Shown: positions 1 through 6,958 of the stretch, piece after piece | Numbering within the stretch: position 1 is the first letter of the stretch | Layout: each line of letters starts with the position of its first letter | Source: Streptomyces olivaceus | Lineage (GTDB): Bacteria > Actinomycetota > Actinomycetes > Streptomycetales > Streptomycetaceae | Direction of reading: 5' to 3' | Length of the DNA stretch: 12,719 nt | Assembly: GCF_000721235.1 (NCBI RefSeq) | Contig: NZ_JOFH01000071.1 | Span: 1-12,719, forward strand | Translations under genes and position numbers: made by a program | Notes under the pieces: model-generated | The model's input: the letters and a program-made list of their open reading frames with translations, nothing else | What the model was told of the DNA's origin: nothing | Database searches by the model: none

Positions 1-457
1 ACCCCACGCCAACCCGCCGCAACCCCCCAGCCACCACCACCGACGCCAACAACAACGCCCCACCCAACGGCACCCACGCATACAGCACCCCCGCCGGCCC
101 CGACCGCACCACCTCGTCGGTCCCCGGCTTCACCACCACCGCGTACGTCCGCCCCTTCGCCACCGCGACCGAGTCCTCGACGACGACCCGCTCCCGCTCC
201 CGCGACCCCGCCGACGTCGGCGCGTACGGCCCACTGCACGCACCCTCCGCGCACCGCGTCACCTCGACCGTGCCCTGCTCACGCCCCTTGGTCAGCATCA
301 CGTGCTGCGCCGTACCCCAGGACGCCCACACACCCGCGATCAGAATCAGCGCGGCCACCGTCCCCATCACCGCGACCCGGCCGAACCGCAGCAGCGCACC
401 GCCGGCCCCACGAGGACGGGCAGCGGCGGCGGCAGAGGCAGGCATGGCCGGGATCAT
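1..457 (-). CDS. Small two-helix membrane protein, N-terminal part (runs off the window)
   Basis: An open minus-strand frame has no stop before the window edge, so its C-terminus is missing. In the translation from ATG 445, a short Ala/Arg/Gly-rich N-terminus is followed by a hydrophobic helix (VAVMGTVAALILIAGVWASWG). A ~75-residue, probably extracytoplasmic segment follows, containing a two-cysteine motif (TRCAEGACSGPY). A second hydrophobic helix (AWVPLGGALLLASVVVAGG) lies at the left edge. The start is uncertain. ATG at 457 (MIPAMPAS...) and ATG at 445 are both in frame, as is GTG at 472, and an in-frame stop at 479-481 limits any further extension. No convincing Shine-Dalgarno site is visible. 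I do not recognise a named family; it looks like a conserved actinobacterial membrane protein of unknown role. The exposed Cys pair suggests a disulfide, which is inference. Confidence 0.65.
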   Translation of the reverse strand, partial: MIPAMPASAAAAARPRGAGGALLRFGRVAVMGTVAALILIAGVWASWGTAQHVMLTKGREQGTVEVTRCAEGACSGPYAPTSAGSRERERVVVEDSVAVAKGRTYAVVVKPGTDEVVRSGPAGVLYAWVPLGGALLLASVVVAGGLRRVGVG

Positions 458-509
458 TGGCCATACCCGCACGCCCGGTCAACTCACCCGCAGGCCATGA
501 ACCGACAAG

Positions 510-524
510 TCGTACCAAGTACGA
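510..524. promoter_or_regulatory. Perfect short inverted repeat, possible operator
   Basis: TCGTAC-CAA-GTACGA is a perfect 6-bp inverted repeat with a 3-nt centre. It lies 38-67 bp upstream of the possible starts of the membrane-protein gene (472, 457 or 445). The position suits a regulator site or a small hairpin in the leader. No promoter boxes could be assigned with confidence. Confidence 0.25.
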
Positions 525-563
525 GCCACAGGGCGGGAGCCGTACCGCGCGAGCCGCACGCCC

Positions 564-681
564 CTAGGGTCTGTCGTCACATTCCCGTCTGCCTGGCGAC
601 GCCATGCACGCACTCTCGCCGCACCGGGCGCCGACCACGTACAACCAGTACGCCGGTCGACGCCCGGCACGCCGAGAGCGA
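564..681. mobile_element. One end of an IS/MITE-like element fused to the 3' end of pth
   Basis: Starting at CTAG (564-567), the sequence GGGTCTGTCGTCACATTCCC resembles the terminal repeats I associate with Streptomyces IS5-type elements and their small non-autonomous derivatives, which often sit at CTAG targets. The matching opposite end (TGACGACAGACCC) is not in the window. The element-like sequence runs directly into pth at about 680. It reads as a remnant: one terminus plus an internal palindrome, with the other half lost. The family resemblance is from memory and was not checked; the right-hand boundary is inferred from where normal pth coding ends. Confidence 0.45.
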
Positions 682-1167
682 GAAGTCCCGCAGCACGAAG
701 TCCGCCACCGGCATCCGCCCCGGCGGCCGCCCGATCCCGAACCGCACCCGGTGATACTCGGGGCCCAGCGACTTCGTGATCGACTTCAGCCCGTTGTGCC
801 CGTTGTCCCCGCCGCCCAGCTTCAGCCGCAGCACCCCGTAGTCGATGTCCAACTCGTCGTGCACCGCCACGATGTTGCCGACCGGCACCTTGTAGAAGTC
901 CCGCAGACCCGTCACCGGCCCGCCCGACACGTTCATGAACGACATCGGCTTTGCCAGGACCACCCGCCTGTTCGCCGGCCCCGGCGGACCGATCCGCCCC
1001 TCGACCACCTGCGCCTGCGCCTTGCCGTGCCGCTTGAACCGCGCGCCCATCCGCTCGGCCAGCAGATCCGCCACCATGAAACCGACGTTGTGCCGGTTCG
1101 AGGCGTACTCGCCGCCCGGATTGCCGAGACCGGCCACCAACCAGGGCGCACCCGCGTCCGTCGTCAC
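577..1167 (-). CDS. pth: Peptidyl-tRNA hydrolase with replaced C-terminus
   Basis: Pth cleaves the ester bond of peptidyl-tRNA released from stalled ribosomes, recycling tRNA in the cytoplasm. The signature residues are present: GLGNPG near residue 14 (Asn), NRHNVGF with the catalytic His near 26, [15 protein letters not shown] with the Asp partner, and the GHNGLKSI element. The GTG start at 1165-1167 follows GAAGGAGACGGGGAC, a good ribosome site, and agrees with the family N-terminus. The first ~163 residues, through [10 protein letters not shown], are canonical. The last ~33 residues (from LSACRASTG to the end) do not resemble the usual C-terminal helices. They are encoded by the element-like palindrome, and the TGA stop (577-579) lies in the element's terminal repeat. 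The total length (196 residues) is close to normal only by chance. The catalytic core is intact; whether the enzyme folds and works is unknown. It is downstream of rplY on the same strand. Confidence 0.9.
   Translation of the reverse strand: MTTDAGAPWLVAGLGNPGGEYASNRHNVGFMVADLLAERMGARFKRHGKAQAQVVEGRIGPPGPANRRVVLAKPMSFMNVSGGPVTGLRDFYKVPVGNIVAVHDELDIDYGVLRLKLGGGDNGHNGLKSITKSLGPEYHRVRFGIGRPPGRMPVADFVLRDFSLSACRASTGVLVVRGRRPVRRECVHGVARQTGM
613..678. repeat. 66-bp imperfect palindrome inside the pth 3' end
   Basis: CTCTCG at 613-618 pairs with CGAGAG at 673-678. The arms 613-636 and 655-678 match at roughly 18 of 24 positions, around a centre near 645 that itself contains GTAC...GTAC. The RNA of either strand could form a long stem-loop. 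The palindrome sits at the junction between genuine pth coding sequence and element-like sequence, so it may be the core of a MITE and could also act as a 3' stabiliser or terminator for pth. Confidence 0.6.
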
Positions 1168-1220
1168 GTCCCCGTCTCCTTCGTATCCCTCATACCGTCT
1201 GTACCCGCCGACATACGCGT

Positions 1221-1251
1221 CGGCCGCTGTCCCGCACGGGAACAGCGGCCG
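1221..1251 (-). terminator. Stem-loop between rplY and pth
   Basis: CGGCCGCTGT pairs with ACAGCGGCCG and CCCG with CGGG, around a CA loop with one bulged A (1241). This is a 14-bp GC-rich hairpin in the 109-bp gap between the rplY stop and the pth start. No T-run follows, so it may act as a U-less actinobacterial terminator, an attenuator or an RNA-processing site setting the rplY:pth ratio. Confidence 0.6.
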
Positions 1252-1276
1252 ATCACACCATGACCGTGGGCCAGGA

Positions 1277-1867
1277 TCAGGCCTCGGCGGCCTCGTCGCC
1301 CTCGCCCTCGGCGGGAGCCTCCTCCGCCTGCGCGGACAGGACCTGCAGCACGACGGTGTCGTCCTCGACGGCCAGCTTCACACCGGAGGGCAGCTTGATG
1401 TCCTTCGCGTGGATCGAGGCACCGGCCTCCAGACCCGCCACCGACACGGTGACCTGCTCCGGAATGTGCGTGGCCTCGGCCTCGACCGGCAGCGCGTCCA
1501 GGACGTACTCCAGCAGGTAGCCACCGGGAGCCAGCTCACCCTCGGCCTGCACCGGGATCTCGACGGTCACGGTCTCACCGCGCTTCACCAGCTGCAGGTC
1601 GACGTGCTCCAGGAAACCCTTGATCGGGTCACGCTGAACCGACTTCGGGATCGCCAGCTCGTTGGTCTTGCCGTCGACGTCCAGCGCGATCAGGACGTTC
1701 GGCGTACGCAGCGCCATCAGCAGGTCGTGACCCGGCAGCGTCAGGTGCAGCGGGTCCGAGCCGTGGCCGTACAGAACGCCGGGAACCTTGTCCTCACGAC
1801 GGATACGACGGGCGGCACCCTTGCCGAACTCCGTGCGCGTCGCGGCGGAGATCTTCACCTCGGACAT
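1277..1867 (-). CDS. rplY: 50S ribosomal protein L25/general stress protein CTC
   Basis: This protein binds 5S rRNA in the large ribosomal subunit. The N-terminal L25 domain ([34 protein letters not shown] and on, about residues 3-95) is followed by the longer beta-rich TL5/CTC-type C-terminal domain (about 96-180). An acidic Ala/Glu tail ([15 protein letters not shown]) ends the protein, as is common in actinobacteria. The start chosen is ATG at 1867, because GAGGAG (1875-1880) lies 5 nt upstream of it; a GTG at 1873 overlaps that ribosome site and is unlikely. The predicted length is 196 residues. It lies between prs and pth in the conserved order, and stem-loops flank it on both sides. Confidence 0.95.
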   Translation of the reverse strand: MSEVKISAATRTEFGKGAARRIRREDKVPGVLYGHGSDPLHLTLPGHDLLMALRTPNVLIALDVDGKTNELAIPKSVQRDPIKGFLEHVDLQLVKRGETVTVEIPVQAEGELAPGGYLLEYVLDALPVEAEATHIPEQVTVSVAGLEAGASIHAKDIKLPSGVKLAVEDDTVVLQVLSAQAEEAPAEGEGDEAAEA

Positions 1868-1975
1868 CTTCACTCCTCGCAGAGGTAGAAACGGACGTGG
1901 TCACCCGGCCACGAACGGCCTGCTACGAAGAGCGCGTCGATAACGGACAGCCGCACACACGCCGTGAAACGACGC

Positions 1976-2031
1976 GTACGGCCTCCCTCGCCGAGCAACT
2001 CCAGCAGTCTACTCGGACAGGAAGGCCGTAC
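1976..2031 (-). terminator. Stem-loop between prs and rplY
   Basis: GTACGGCCT (1976-1984) pairs with AGGCCGTAC (2023-2031), and an inner stem CCGAG/CTCGG (1991-1995 with 2012-2016) lies in the loop. It starts about 42 bp after the prs stop, with a short T-rich stretch (GTCGTTTC) downstream on the minus strand. It probably terminates or attenuates prs transcription before rplY. No clear rplY promoter could be assigned in the remaining leader. Confidence 0.55.
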
Positions 2032-2072
2032 CCAAAACGATCAATTACCGCACGGTGCTCACAGCTCGTTGC

Positions 2073-3047
2073 TCACTGCTCGTCGAACAGGCTCGTCACC
2101 GAACCGTCCTCGAACACCTCGCGCACCGCACGCGCGATCGTCGGCGCGATCGACAGCACCGTGATCTTGTCCAGATCCAGATCGCTCGCCGACGGCAGCG
2201 TGTTCGTGAACACGAACTCGCCCACCTTCGAGTTCTTCAGCCGGTCCGCCGCCGGACCCGACAGCACCCCGTGCGTCGCCGTCACGATGACGTCCTCCGC
2301 ACCGTGCGCGAACAGCGCGTCCGCCGCCGCACAGATCGTGCCACCCGTGTCGATCATGTCGTCGACCAGGACGCAGATACGCCCCTCCACGTCACCCACG
2401 ACCTCGTGCACCGTGACCTGGTTCGCCACGTCCTTGTCCCGGCGCTTGTGCACGATCGCCAGCGGCGCACCCAACCGGTCGCACCACCGGTCCGCCACCC
2501 GCACCCGGCCCGCGTCCGGAGACACCACCGTCAACTTCGAGCGGTCCACCTTCGCACCCACGTAGTCCGCCAGCAGCGGCAGCGCGAACAGGTGGTCCAC
2601 CGGCCCGTCGAAGAATCCCTGGATCTGGTCCGTGTGCAGATCCACCGCCAGGATCCGGTCCGCACCCGCGGTCTTCATCAGATCCGCGATCAGACGCGCC
2701 GAGATCGGTTCACGCCCCCGGTGCTTCTTGTCCTGCCGCGCGTAACCGTAGAACGGCACGATGACCGTGATGGAGCGGGCCGACGCGCGCTTCAGCGCGT
2801 CGATCATGATCAACTGCTCCATGACCCACTTGTTGATCGGAGCCGTGTGGCTCTGGATCAGGAAACAGTCCGCACCACGCGCCGACTCCTGATAACGCAC
2901 GTAGATCTCACCGTTGGCGAAATCGAAGGCCTTCGTCGGAACGACCCCGACCCCCAACTGCTGCGCGATCTCCTCGGCAAGCTCGGGGTGTGCGCGGCCG
3001 GAGAAGAACATCATCTTCTTCTCGCCGGTCGTCTTGATCCCGGTCAC
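2073..3047 (-). CDS. prs: Ribose-phosphate pyrophosphokinase (PRPP synthetase)
   Basis: This enzyme transfers pyrophosphate from ATP to ribose 5-phosphate, making PRPP for nucleotide, histidine and tryptophan synthesis. Motifs, in order: the flexible catalytic loop YARQDKKHRGRE (about residues 102-113), the divalent-cation site DLHTDQIQGFFD (136-147), and the PRPP-binding loop VDDMIDTGGT (228-237). At 324 residues it has the normal class I length. The start is GTG at 3045-3047, preceded by GAGGAG eight bases upstream. An N-terminal extension of about ten residues (MTGIKTTGEK) precedes the conserved KMMFFSGRAHPELAEEIA. It lies downstream of glmU on the same strand with a 129-bp gap, so the two may be partly co-transcribed. 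Confidence 0.97.
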   Translation of the reverse strand: MTGIKTTGEKKMMFFSGRAHPELAEEIAQQLGVGVVPTKAFDFANGEIYVRYQESARGADCFLIQSHTAPINKWVMEQLIMIDALKRASARSITVIVPFYGYARQDKKHRGREPISARLIADLMKTAGADRILAVDLHTDQIQGFFDGPVDHLFALPLLADYVGAKVDRSKLTVVSPDAGRVRVADRWCDRLGAPLAIVHKRRDKDVANQVTVHEVVGDVEGRICVLVDDMIDTGGTICAAADALFAHGAEDVIVTATHGVLSGPAADRLKNSKVGEFVFTNTLPSASDLDLDKITVLSIAPTIARAVREVFEDGSVTSLFDEQ

Positions 3048-3070
3048 AGCACTTTCTCCTCAGAGGTTCG

Positions 3071-3119
3071 CAGCTGAGTTCATGGGCGCTCCCGACTGGC
3101 CGCGGGCGCGTCTCAGCTG
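3071..3119 (-). terminator. Stem-loop between glmU and prs
   Basis: CAGCTGAG (3071-3078) and CTCAGCTG (3112-3119) form an 8-bp stem with a 33-nt GC-rich loop, between the glmU stop and the prs ribosome site. A smaller hairpin, CACGG-TACG-CCGTG (3143-3156), lies nearer glmU. Neither has a T-run, so the terminator role is tentative. The larger one ends about 24 bp before the prs start and could instead affect prs leader folding. Confidence 0.35.
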
Positions 3120-3176
3120 GTGGGGTGCGGATGTGCACTTATCACGGTACGCCGTGTTCGACGCGCCGGTTTCCGG

Positions 3177-4625
3177 TCAGTCTTCGCCGCCCGCGTCCCC
3201 GGACACCGCCTCGGCCGCCTTCGCCGCCGCGCTCCCCGGACGCTTCCGAGCCACCCAACCCTCGATATTCCGCTGCTGGCCGCGGGCCACGGCCAGCGAA
3301 CCGGGCGGCACGTCCTTCGTGATCACCGAGCCGGCGGCGGTGTAGGAACCGTCCCCGACCGTGACAGGAGCCACAAACATGTTGTCCGAACCCGTACGGC
3401 AATGGGAACCCACCGTGGTGTGGTGTTTGTCCTGTCCGTCGTAGTTGACGAACACGCTCGCCGCACCGATGTTCGTGTACTCGCCGATCGTCGCGTCCCC
3501 CACGTACGACAGATGCGGAACCTTCGTCCCCTCACCCAGCGACGCGTTCTTCGTCTCGACGTACGTCCCCACCTTCGACTTCCGCCCCAGCCGGCTGCCC
3601 GGCCGCAGATACGCGTACGGCCCCACACCGGCCTCCGGACCCACGTCCGCCTTGACCGCGACGGTGTTGTCCACCCGCGCCCCCGCACCGACCCGCGTGT
3701 CCGTCAGCCGCGAGTTCGGACCGACCTCGCACCCCTCCGCGAGATGCGTCGCACCGTGCAACTGCGTACCCGGATGCAGAACGACGTCCTGCTCGAACGT
3801 CACTGACACGTCGACCCACGTGGTCGCCGGATCCACCACCGTCACACCGGCCAGCATCGCCCGCGTCAGCAACCGGTCGTTGAGAATCCGGCGCGCCTCG
3901 GCCAACTGCACCCGGTTGTTGATCCCCGCGATCTCCCGGTGGTCACCGGCCACCGACGCACCCACCCGGTGCCCCGCCTCACGCAGGATGCCGAGCACGT
4001 CCGTCAGGTACTCCTCACCCTGGCTGTTGTCCGTCCGCACCTTGCCCAGCGCCTCGGCCAGCAGCCGCCCGTCGAACGCGAAGACACCGGAATTGATCTC
4101 CCGGACCGCCCGCTGCGACTCGGACGCGTCCTTGTGCTCCACGATCGCCGTGACGGCACCCGACGCCCCGTCCCGCACGATCCGCCCGTACCCCGTCGCG
4201 TCCGGCACCTCCGCCGTCAGCACCGTCACGGCGTTCCCGTCGGCGGAGTGCGTGGCGGCCAGCGCCCGCAGCGTCTCGCCGGTCAGCAGCGGGGTGTCGC
4301 CGCAGACCACGACGACCGTCCCGTCCACGGCACCGCCCAGCACCTCAAGACCGACCCGCACGGCGTGCCCGGTGCCGTTCTGCTGCTCCTGCACGGCGGT
4401 ACGCAGGTCGGGGGCGATCTCGGCGAGGTGCGCGGTGACCTTCTCGCGGGCGTGCCCGACGACGGCGACCAGGTTCTCGGGGTCCAGCTCGCCGGCGGCG
4501 GCGAGCACGTGCCCGACCAGCGACCGGCCGCACAGCTCGTGCAGGACCTTGGGTGTAGCCGACTTCATACGGGTGCCCTCACCCGCTGCGAGAACGACGA
4601 CGGCTGCCGGGCGAATGGCGCTCAC
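3177..4625 (-). CDS. glmU: Bifunctional GlcN-1-P acetyltransferase / GlcNAc-1-P uridyltransferase
   Basis: GlmU acetylates glucosamine-1-phosphate and then couples it to UTP, giving UDP-GlcNAc for peptidoglycan and other cell-wall polymers. The N-terminal nucleotidyltransferase domain (about residues 6-235) shows the [11 protein letters not shown] phosphate loop, QNGTGHAV and the metal-binding GDTPLL. The C-terminal left-handed beta-helix (about 260-455) shows [19 protein letters not shown], the PHLSYVGDA segment with the catalytic His, and [11 protein letters not shown] short charged tail ([23 protein letters not shown]) follows. The length of 482 residues is normal for Streptomyces. The GTG start at 4623-4625 follows GAAGGG about 9 bases upstream, and [20 protein letters not shown] fits the family. 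It is the first protein gene of the minus-strand block, just downstream of the tRNA. Confidence 0.97.
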   Translation of the reverse strand: MSAIRPAAVVVLAAGEGTRMKSATPKVLHELCGRSLVGHVLAAAGELDPENLVAVVGHAREKVTAHLAEIAPDLRTAVQEQQNGTGHAVRVGLEVLGGAVDGTVVVVCGDTPLLTGETLRALAATHSADGNAVTVLTAEVPDATGYGRIVRDGASGAVTAIVEHKDASESQRAVREINSGVFAFDGRLLAEALGKVRTDNSQGEEYLTDVLGILREAGHRVGASVAGDHREIAGINNRVQLAEARRILNDRLLTRAMLAGVTVVDPATTWVDVSVTFEQDVVLHPGTQLHGATHLAEGCEVGPNSRLTDTRVGAGARVDNTVAVKADVGPEAGVGPYAYLRPGSRLGRKSKVGTYVETKNASLGEGTKVPHLSYVGDATIGEYTNIGAASVFVNYDGQDKHHTTVGSHCRTGSDNMFVAPVTVGDGSYTAAGSVITKDVPPGSLAVARGQQRNIEGWVARKRPGSAAAKAAEAVSGDAGGED

Positions 4626-4664
4626 GGGATGCCCTTCGGCTTTGGGGGAGGGGTGGACATCCGC

Positions 4665-4670
4665 AGGATA
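4665..4670 (-). promoter_or_regulatory. Possible -10 box of the glmU promoter
   Basis: The minus strand reads TATCCT about 40 bases upstream of the glmU GTG. The expected -35 region contains only a weak match (GTGTTG/TGTTGC), so this is suggestive only. It lies downstream of the hairpin that follows tRNA-Gln, where an independent glmU promoter would be expected. Confidence 0.3.
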
Positions 4671-4699
4671 CCGGGGGGTTACGCGAGCAACACGGGTGC

Positions 4700-4724
4700 G
4701 GCTCTGCCTGAGGCGGTCAGAGCC
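4700..4724 (-). terminator. Stem-loop downstream of tRNA-Gln
   Basis: GGCTCTG (4700-4706) pairs with CAGAGCC (4718-4724) around an 11-nt loop, 22 bases after the encoded CCA end of the tRNA. It probably ends tRNA transcription before the glmU promoter region. No T-run is present. Confidence 0.5.
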
Positions 4725-4745
4725 CGAACCTGGGTCTTGTGGCTG

Positions 4746-4822
4746 TGGCTCCCCCGCAAGGATTCGAACCTTGACCTGCCAAGACCAAAACTTGGTGTGC
4801 TGCCGGATTACACCACGGGGGA
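4746..4822 (-). tRNA. tRNA-Gln (anticodon UUG), CCA encoded
   Basis: All arms can be traced on the minus strand: acceptor TCCCCCG pairing with CGGGGGA, D arm GTGT...GCAC, anticodon stem CCAAG/CTTGG with loop TTTTGGT (anticodon TTG, reading CAA), variable CAGGT, and T arm CAAGG-TTCGAAT-CCTTG. The discriminator is G, followed by an encoded CCA (4746-4748). The body is 74 nt plus CCA. It sits directly upstream of glmU. Confidence 0.96.
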
Positions 4823-4833
4823 TCGCGCCTCAG

Positions 4834-4862
4834 ACCCTACCGGAGACGTGCTCGCGCGTAGT
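4834..4862 (-). promoter_or_regulatory. Promoter of tRNA-Gln
   Basis: The minus strand has a TAGGGT -10 box (4834-4839) eleven bases upstream of the tRNA 5' end (4822), consistent with a short processed leader. The -35 region around 4857-4862 (ACTACG) is a poor match to TTGACA, so only the -10 is well supported. Confidence 0.4.
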
Positions 4863-5011
4863 CGTCCCCGGCTTGTTCTGTGAACTGCCATGGGCACCGT
4901 CCGGCCGGAATCCTCGCTTCCGGTGGGGAACGGCGTGGGGTTCACCAGTTCGAGGGATATCGCGTCGTATCGTTTGTCGAAAGTCACCGGAAAAGGGGCG
5001 CCCGGCGCCCG

Positions 5012-5017
5012 TAGGCT
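5012..5017 (+). promoter_or_regulatory. -10 box giving a probable leaderless histidine-kinase transcript
   Basis: TAGGCT, a standard Streptomyces -10, ends 6 bases before the ATG at 5024 (TAGGCTGGGAGCATG). Transcription starting about 7 bases after the -10 would begin at or within a base of the A of the start codon, so the mRNA would have no leader. No good -35 is visible 16-18 bp upstream; the region reads ACCGGAAAAGGGG. Confidence 0.45.
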
Positions 5018-5023
5018 GGGAGC

Positions 5024-6343
5024 ATGACCACGACGGGGGAAGACCACGCACCGGCCCGGGGTGGGCCCTGGTGGTGGGACAGGCGGCGCGGTGCGGTGCT
5101 CGATGTGAGCCTGGGTGCCGTGTCCGCGCTGGAGTGCGCGGCGGAGGGGGTTCCGTTCGCGCGGGACGCCGGGGTTCCGTTGGCGGTGGGGGTCGTCTTC
5201 GGGTTGCTGGCCGGCTCGGTGCTGGTGGTGCGGCGGAAGTGGCCGATCGCCGTGGTGCTGGTGACGATCGCCGTGACGCCGGCCGAGATGGGCGTTCTGA
5301 TGGGCGTCGTCGGCCTGTACACGCTGGCGGCGTCGGAGTTGCCGCGGCGGATCATCGGGTCGCTGGCCGGGATGTCGCTGCTGGGGAATCTGGTGGTGAC
5401 GTTCGTCCGGCTGGGGCAGGACTCGACGCAGAAGGCGCTGCAGTTCGGGGACTGGCTGCTGCCGTTCGCGTCGGTGACGATGTCGCTCGGTGCGACGGCG
5501 CCGCCGTTGCTGCTGGGGTTGTACGTCGGGCAGCGGCGGCGGTTGATGGAGAGTCTGCGGGAGCGGGCGGACAGCCTGGAGCGGGAGCTGCAGTTGCTGG
5601 CCGAGCGGGCGGAGGAGCGCGCGGAGTGGGCGCGGAGTGAGGAGCGCACGCGGATCGCGCGGGAGATGCACGACGTGGTGGCGCACCGGGTGAGTCTGAT
5701 GGTGGTGCATGCGGCGGCGCTTCAGGCGGTGGCGCGGAAGGACCCGGAGAAGGCGGTGCGGAACGCGGCCCTGGTGGGGGACATGGGGCGGCAGGCGCTG
5801 ACGGAGTTGCGGGAGATGCTCGGGGTGCTGCGCAGCGGTGGGGAGGGTGCGCGGGCCGAGCGGGCGGCGGTGCCGTTGGCGGCGGTGGGGGTGGCTGCGG
5901 CCGCGGCGGCTTCGCGGGCGGTGGAGGACGGGGAGGCGTCGTCGGAGGGGCCGTCCCTGTCGGAGCTGGACGAGTTGGTGGGGCAGTCGGCTGCGGCCGG
6001 GATGGTGGTGGATCTGTCGGTGGAGGGGGAGGAGCGGCCGTATGCGGCGGAGGTGGAGTCGACGGCGTTCCGGGTGGTGCAGGAGGCGTTGACGAACGTG
6101 CACAAGCATGCGGCGGGCGCGAAGACGTATGTGCGGCTGGCGCACCGGGTGTCGGAGATCGCGATGCAGGTGGAGAACGAGCCGCCGCCGGAGGTGTCGG
6201 CGGAGTCGTCGGCGCGGTTGCCGTCGGGGGGCAACGGGCTGGTGGGGATGAAGGAGCGGGTGTCCGCGCTGGGGGGTGTGTTCGTGTCGGGGCCGACGGA
6301 CGCGGGGGGTTTCCGGGTGTCGGCGGTGATTCCGGCGTCGTAG
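5024..6343 (+). CDS. NarL-type two-component sensor histidine kinase
   Basis: This is a membrane-bound HisKA_3 sensor kinase. After a ~22-residue cytoplasmic N-terminus come about four to five hydrophobic segments between residues 24 and 168. A helical linker (RRRLMESLRERADSLERELQLLAERAEERAEW) follows, then the dimerisation/phosphotransfer box EERTRIAREMHDVVAHRVSLMVVHA with phospho-acceptor His216 in an HDVVAH motif. The ATPase domain shows the N-box QEALTNVHKHA (353-363) and G-box GGNGLVGMKERV (402-413). Between them lies an Ala-rich, acidic stretch (about 278-318) that is probably a loop. The usual DDG in the D-box is replaced by VENEPPP, so that site is degenerate. Its signal is unknown. 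No response regulator gene is within the window: tRNA-Gln is upstream, and a convergent SUKH-3 gene begins 29 bp downstream. It is therefore an orphan here. Confidence 0.93.
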   Translation: MTTTGEDHAPARGGPWWWDRRRGAVLDVSLGAVSALECAAEGVPFARDAGVPLAVGVVFGLLAGSVLVVRRKWPIAVVLVTIAVTPAEMGVLMGVVGLYTLAASELPRRIIGSLAGMSLLGNLVVTFVRLGQDSTQKALQFGDWLLPFASVTMSLGATAPPLLLGLYVGQRRRLMESLRERADSLERELQLLAERAEERAEWARSEERTRIAREMHDVVAHRVSLMVVHAAALQAVARKDPEKAVRNAALVGDMGRQALTELREMLGVLRSGGEGARAERAAVPLAAVGVAAAAAASRAVEDGEASSEGPSLSELDELVGQSAAAGMVVDLSVEGEERPYAAEVESTAFRVVQEALTNVHKHAAGAKTYVRLAHRVSEIAMQVENEPPPEVSAESSARLPSGGNGLVGMKERVSALGGVFVSGPTDAGGFRVSAVIPAS

Positions 6344-6372
6344 CGGGGGCCGGGTGGTGTGGTCGAGGGGGG

Positions 6373-6867
6373 TCAGGGAGTGGTGAGGCGGGTGGGCTGG
6401 GTGCCGGCGACGAGGGTGGCGAAGGCGGTGTCGATGTCGGGGCCGAGGTACCAGTCGCCGGTGTGGTCGAGGGCGTAGACGCGGCCTTCGGCGTCGATGG
6501 CGACGAGGGCGTGGCTGTCGGTCTCGGTGCCGAGGGGGCAGGTCTGGGTGTCGAGGGCGCGGCCGAGGTCGCCGAGGGTGCGGGCCATGTGGAGGCCGTG
6601 CAGGGGGTCGATGTGGAGGGTGGTGGGGGCGATGTGGCGGCCCGGCCCCGTGGGGGTGATGTGGAGGCCGCCGAATTCGGCCCAGGCCTCGACGGCGGCG
6701 GGGAAGACGGTGTGGCGGTGTCCGGCGGGTGAGGTGTGGTCGCGCAGGGTGTCGGCCCAGATCTCGGCCTGCTTGATGTCCCAGCGTCCGGGTTGCCAGC
6801 CGGCGTCGCGCAGTGCGGCGTCGACGGGGACGGGGAAGCGGGTGGTGGAGGTGCGGTCGGCTCGCAT
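6373..6867 (-). CDS. SUKH-3 family immunity protein
   Basis: The protein (164 residues) is probably a single SUKH-fold domain of the SUKH-3 type. Family features seen: an N-terminal FPVPVDAALRDAGWQPGR, VFPAAVEAWAEFGGLHI (the FGGL element), TLHIDPLHG, CPLGTETDSHALVAIDAEGRVYALD, and an LGPDIDTAFATLVAGTQP end. SUKH proteins are known as immunity proteins that bind and block cognate toxins in polymorphic toxin systems. The ATG at 6865-6867 follows AAGGGC. The gene lies 91 bp downstream of the YwqJ-like deaminase on the same strand, so the most likely job is inhibiting that deaminase (inference). It converges on the histidine kinase gene with a 29-bp gap. There is no signal peptide, so it should be cytoplasmic. 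Confidence 0.85.
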   Translation of the reverse strand: MRADRTSTTRFPVPVDAALRDAGWQPGRWDIKQAEIWADTLRDHTSPAGHRHTVFPAAVEAWAEFGGLHITPTGPGRHIAPTTLHIDPLHGLHMARTLGDLGRALDTQTCPLGTETDSHALVAIDAEGRVYALDHTGDWYLGPDIDTAFATLVAGTQPTRLTTP

Positions 6868-6889
6868 GTGCCCTTGGTTCGTTTCGGTC

Positions 6890-6925
6890 GGCTCTGGCGG
6901 CTCTGGTGATTCTGGTGACTTCGGC
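6890..6925 (-). repeat. 9-nt tandem repeats in the leader of the SUKH-3 gene
   Basis: On the minus strand the gap between the deaminase and SUKH-3 genes contains ACCAGAATC-ACCAGAGCC-GCCAGAGCC (6890-6916), preceded by a degenerate unit GCCGAAGTC (6917-6925). A further GCCAGAGCC (6934-6942) lies outside the exact 9-nt phase. The units share NCCAGANNC. They lie 23-75 bases upstream of the SUKH-3 ATG and would be in the mRNA if the two genes are co-transcribed. Confidence 0.6.
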
Positions 6926-6958
6926 GGCTGGGAGGCTCTGGCGCTCTTGCGGCTGTGG

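Noticed and set aside
577..678. The 33-residue pth tail considered as a novel added domain
   Set aside because: It is encoded by a palindrome and terminal-repeat-like DNA and is Arg/Val-rich with no structure pattern; accidental read-through is more likely.
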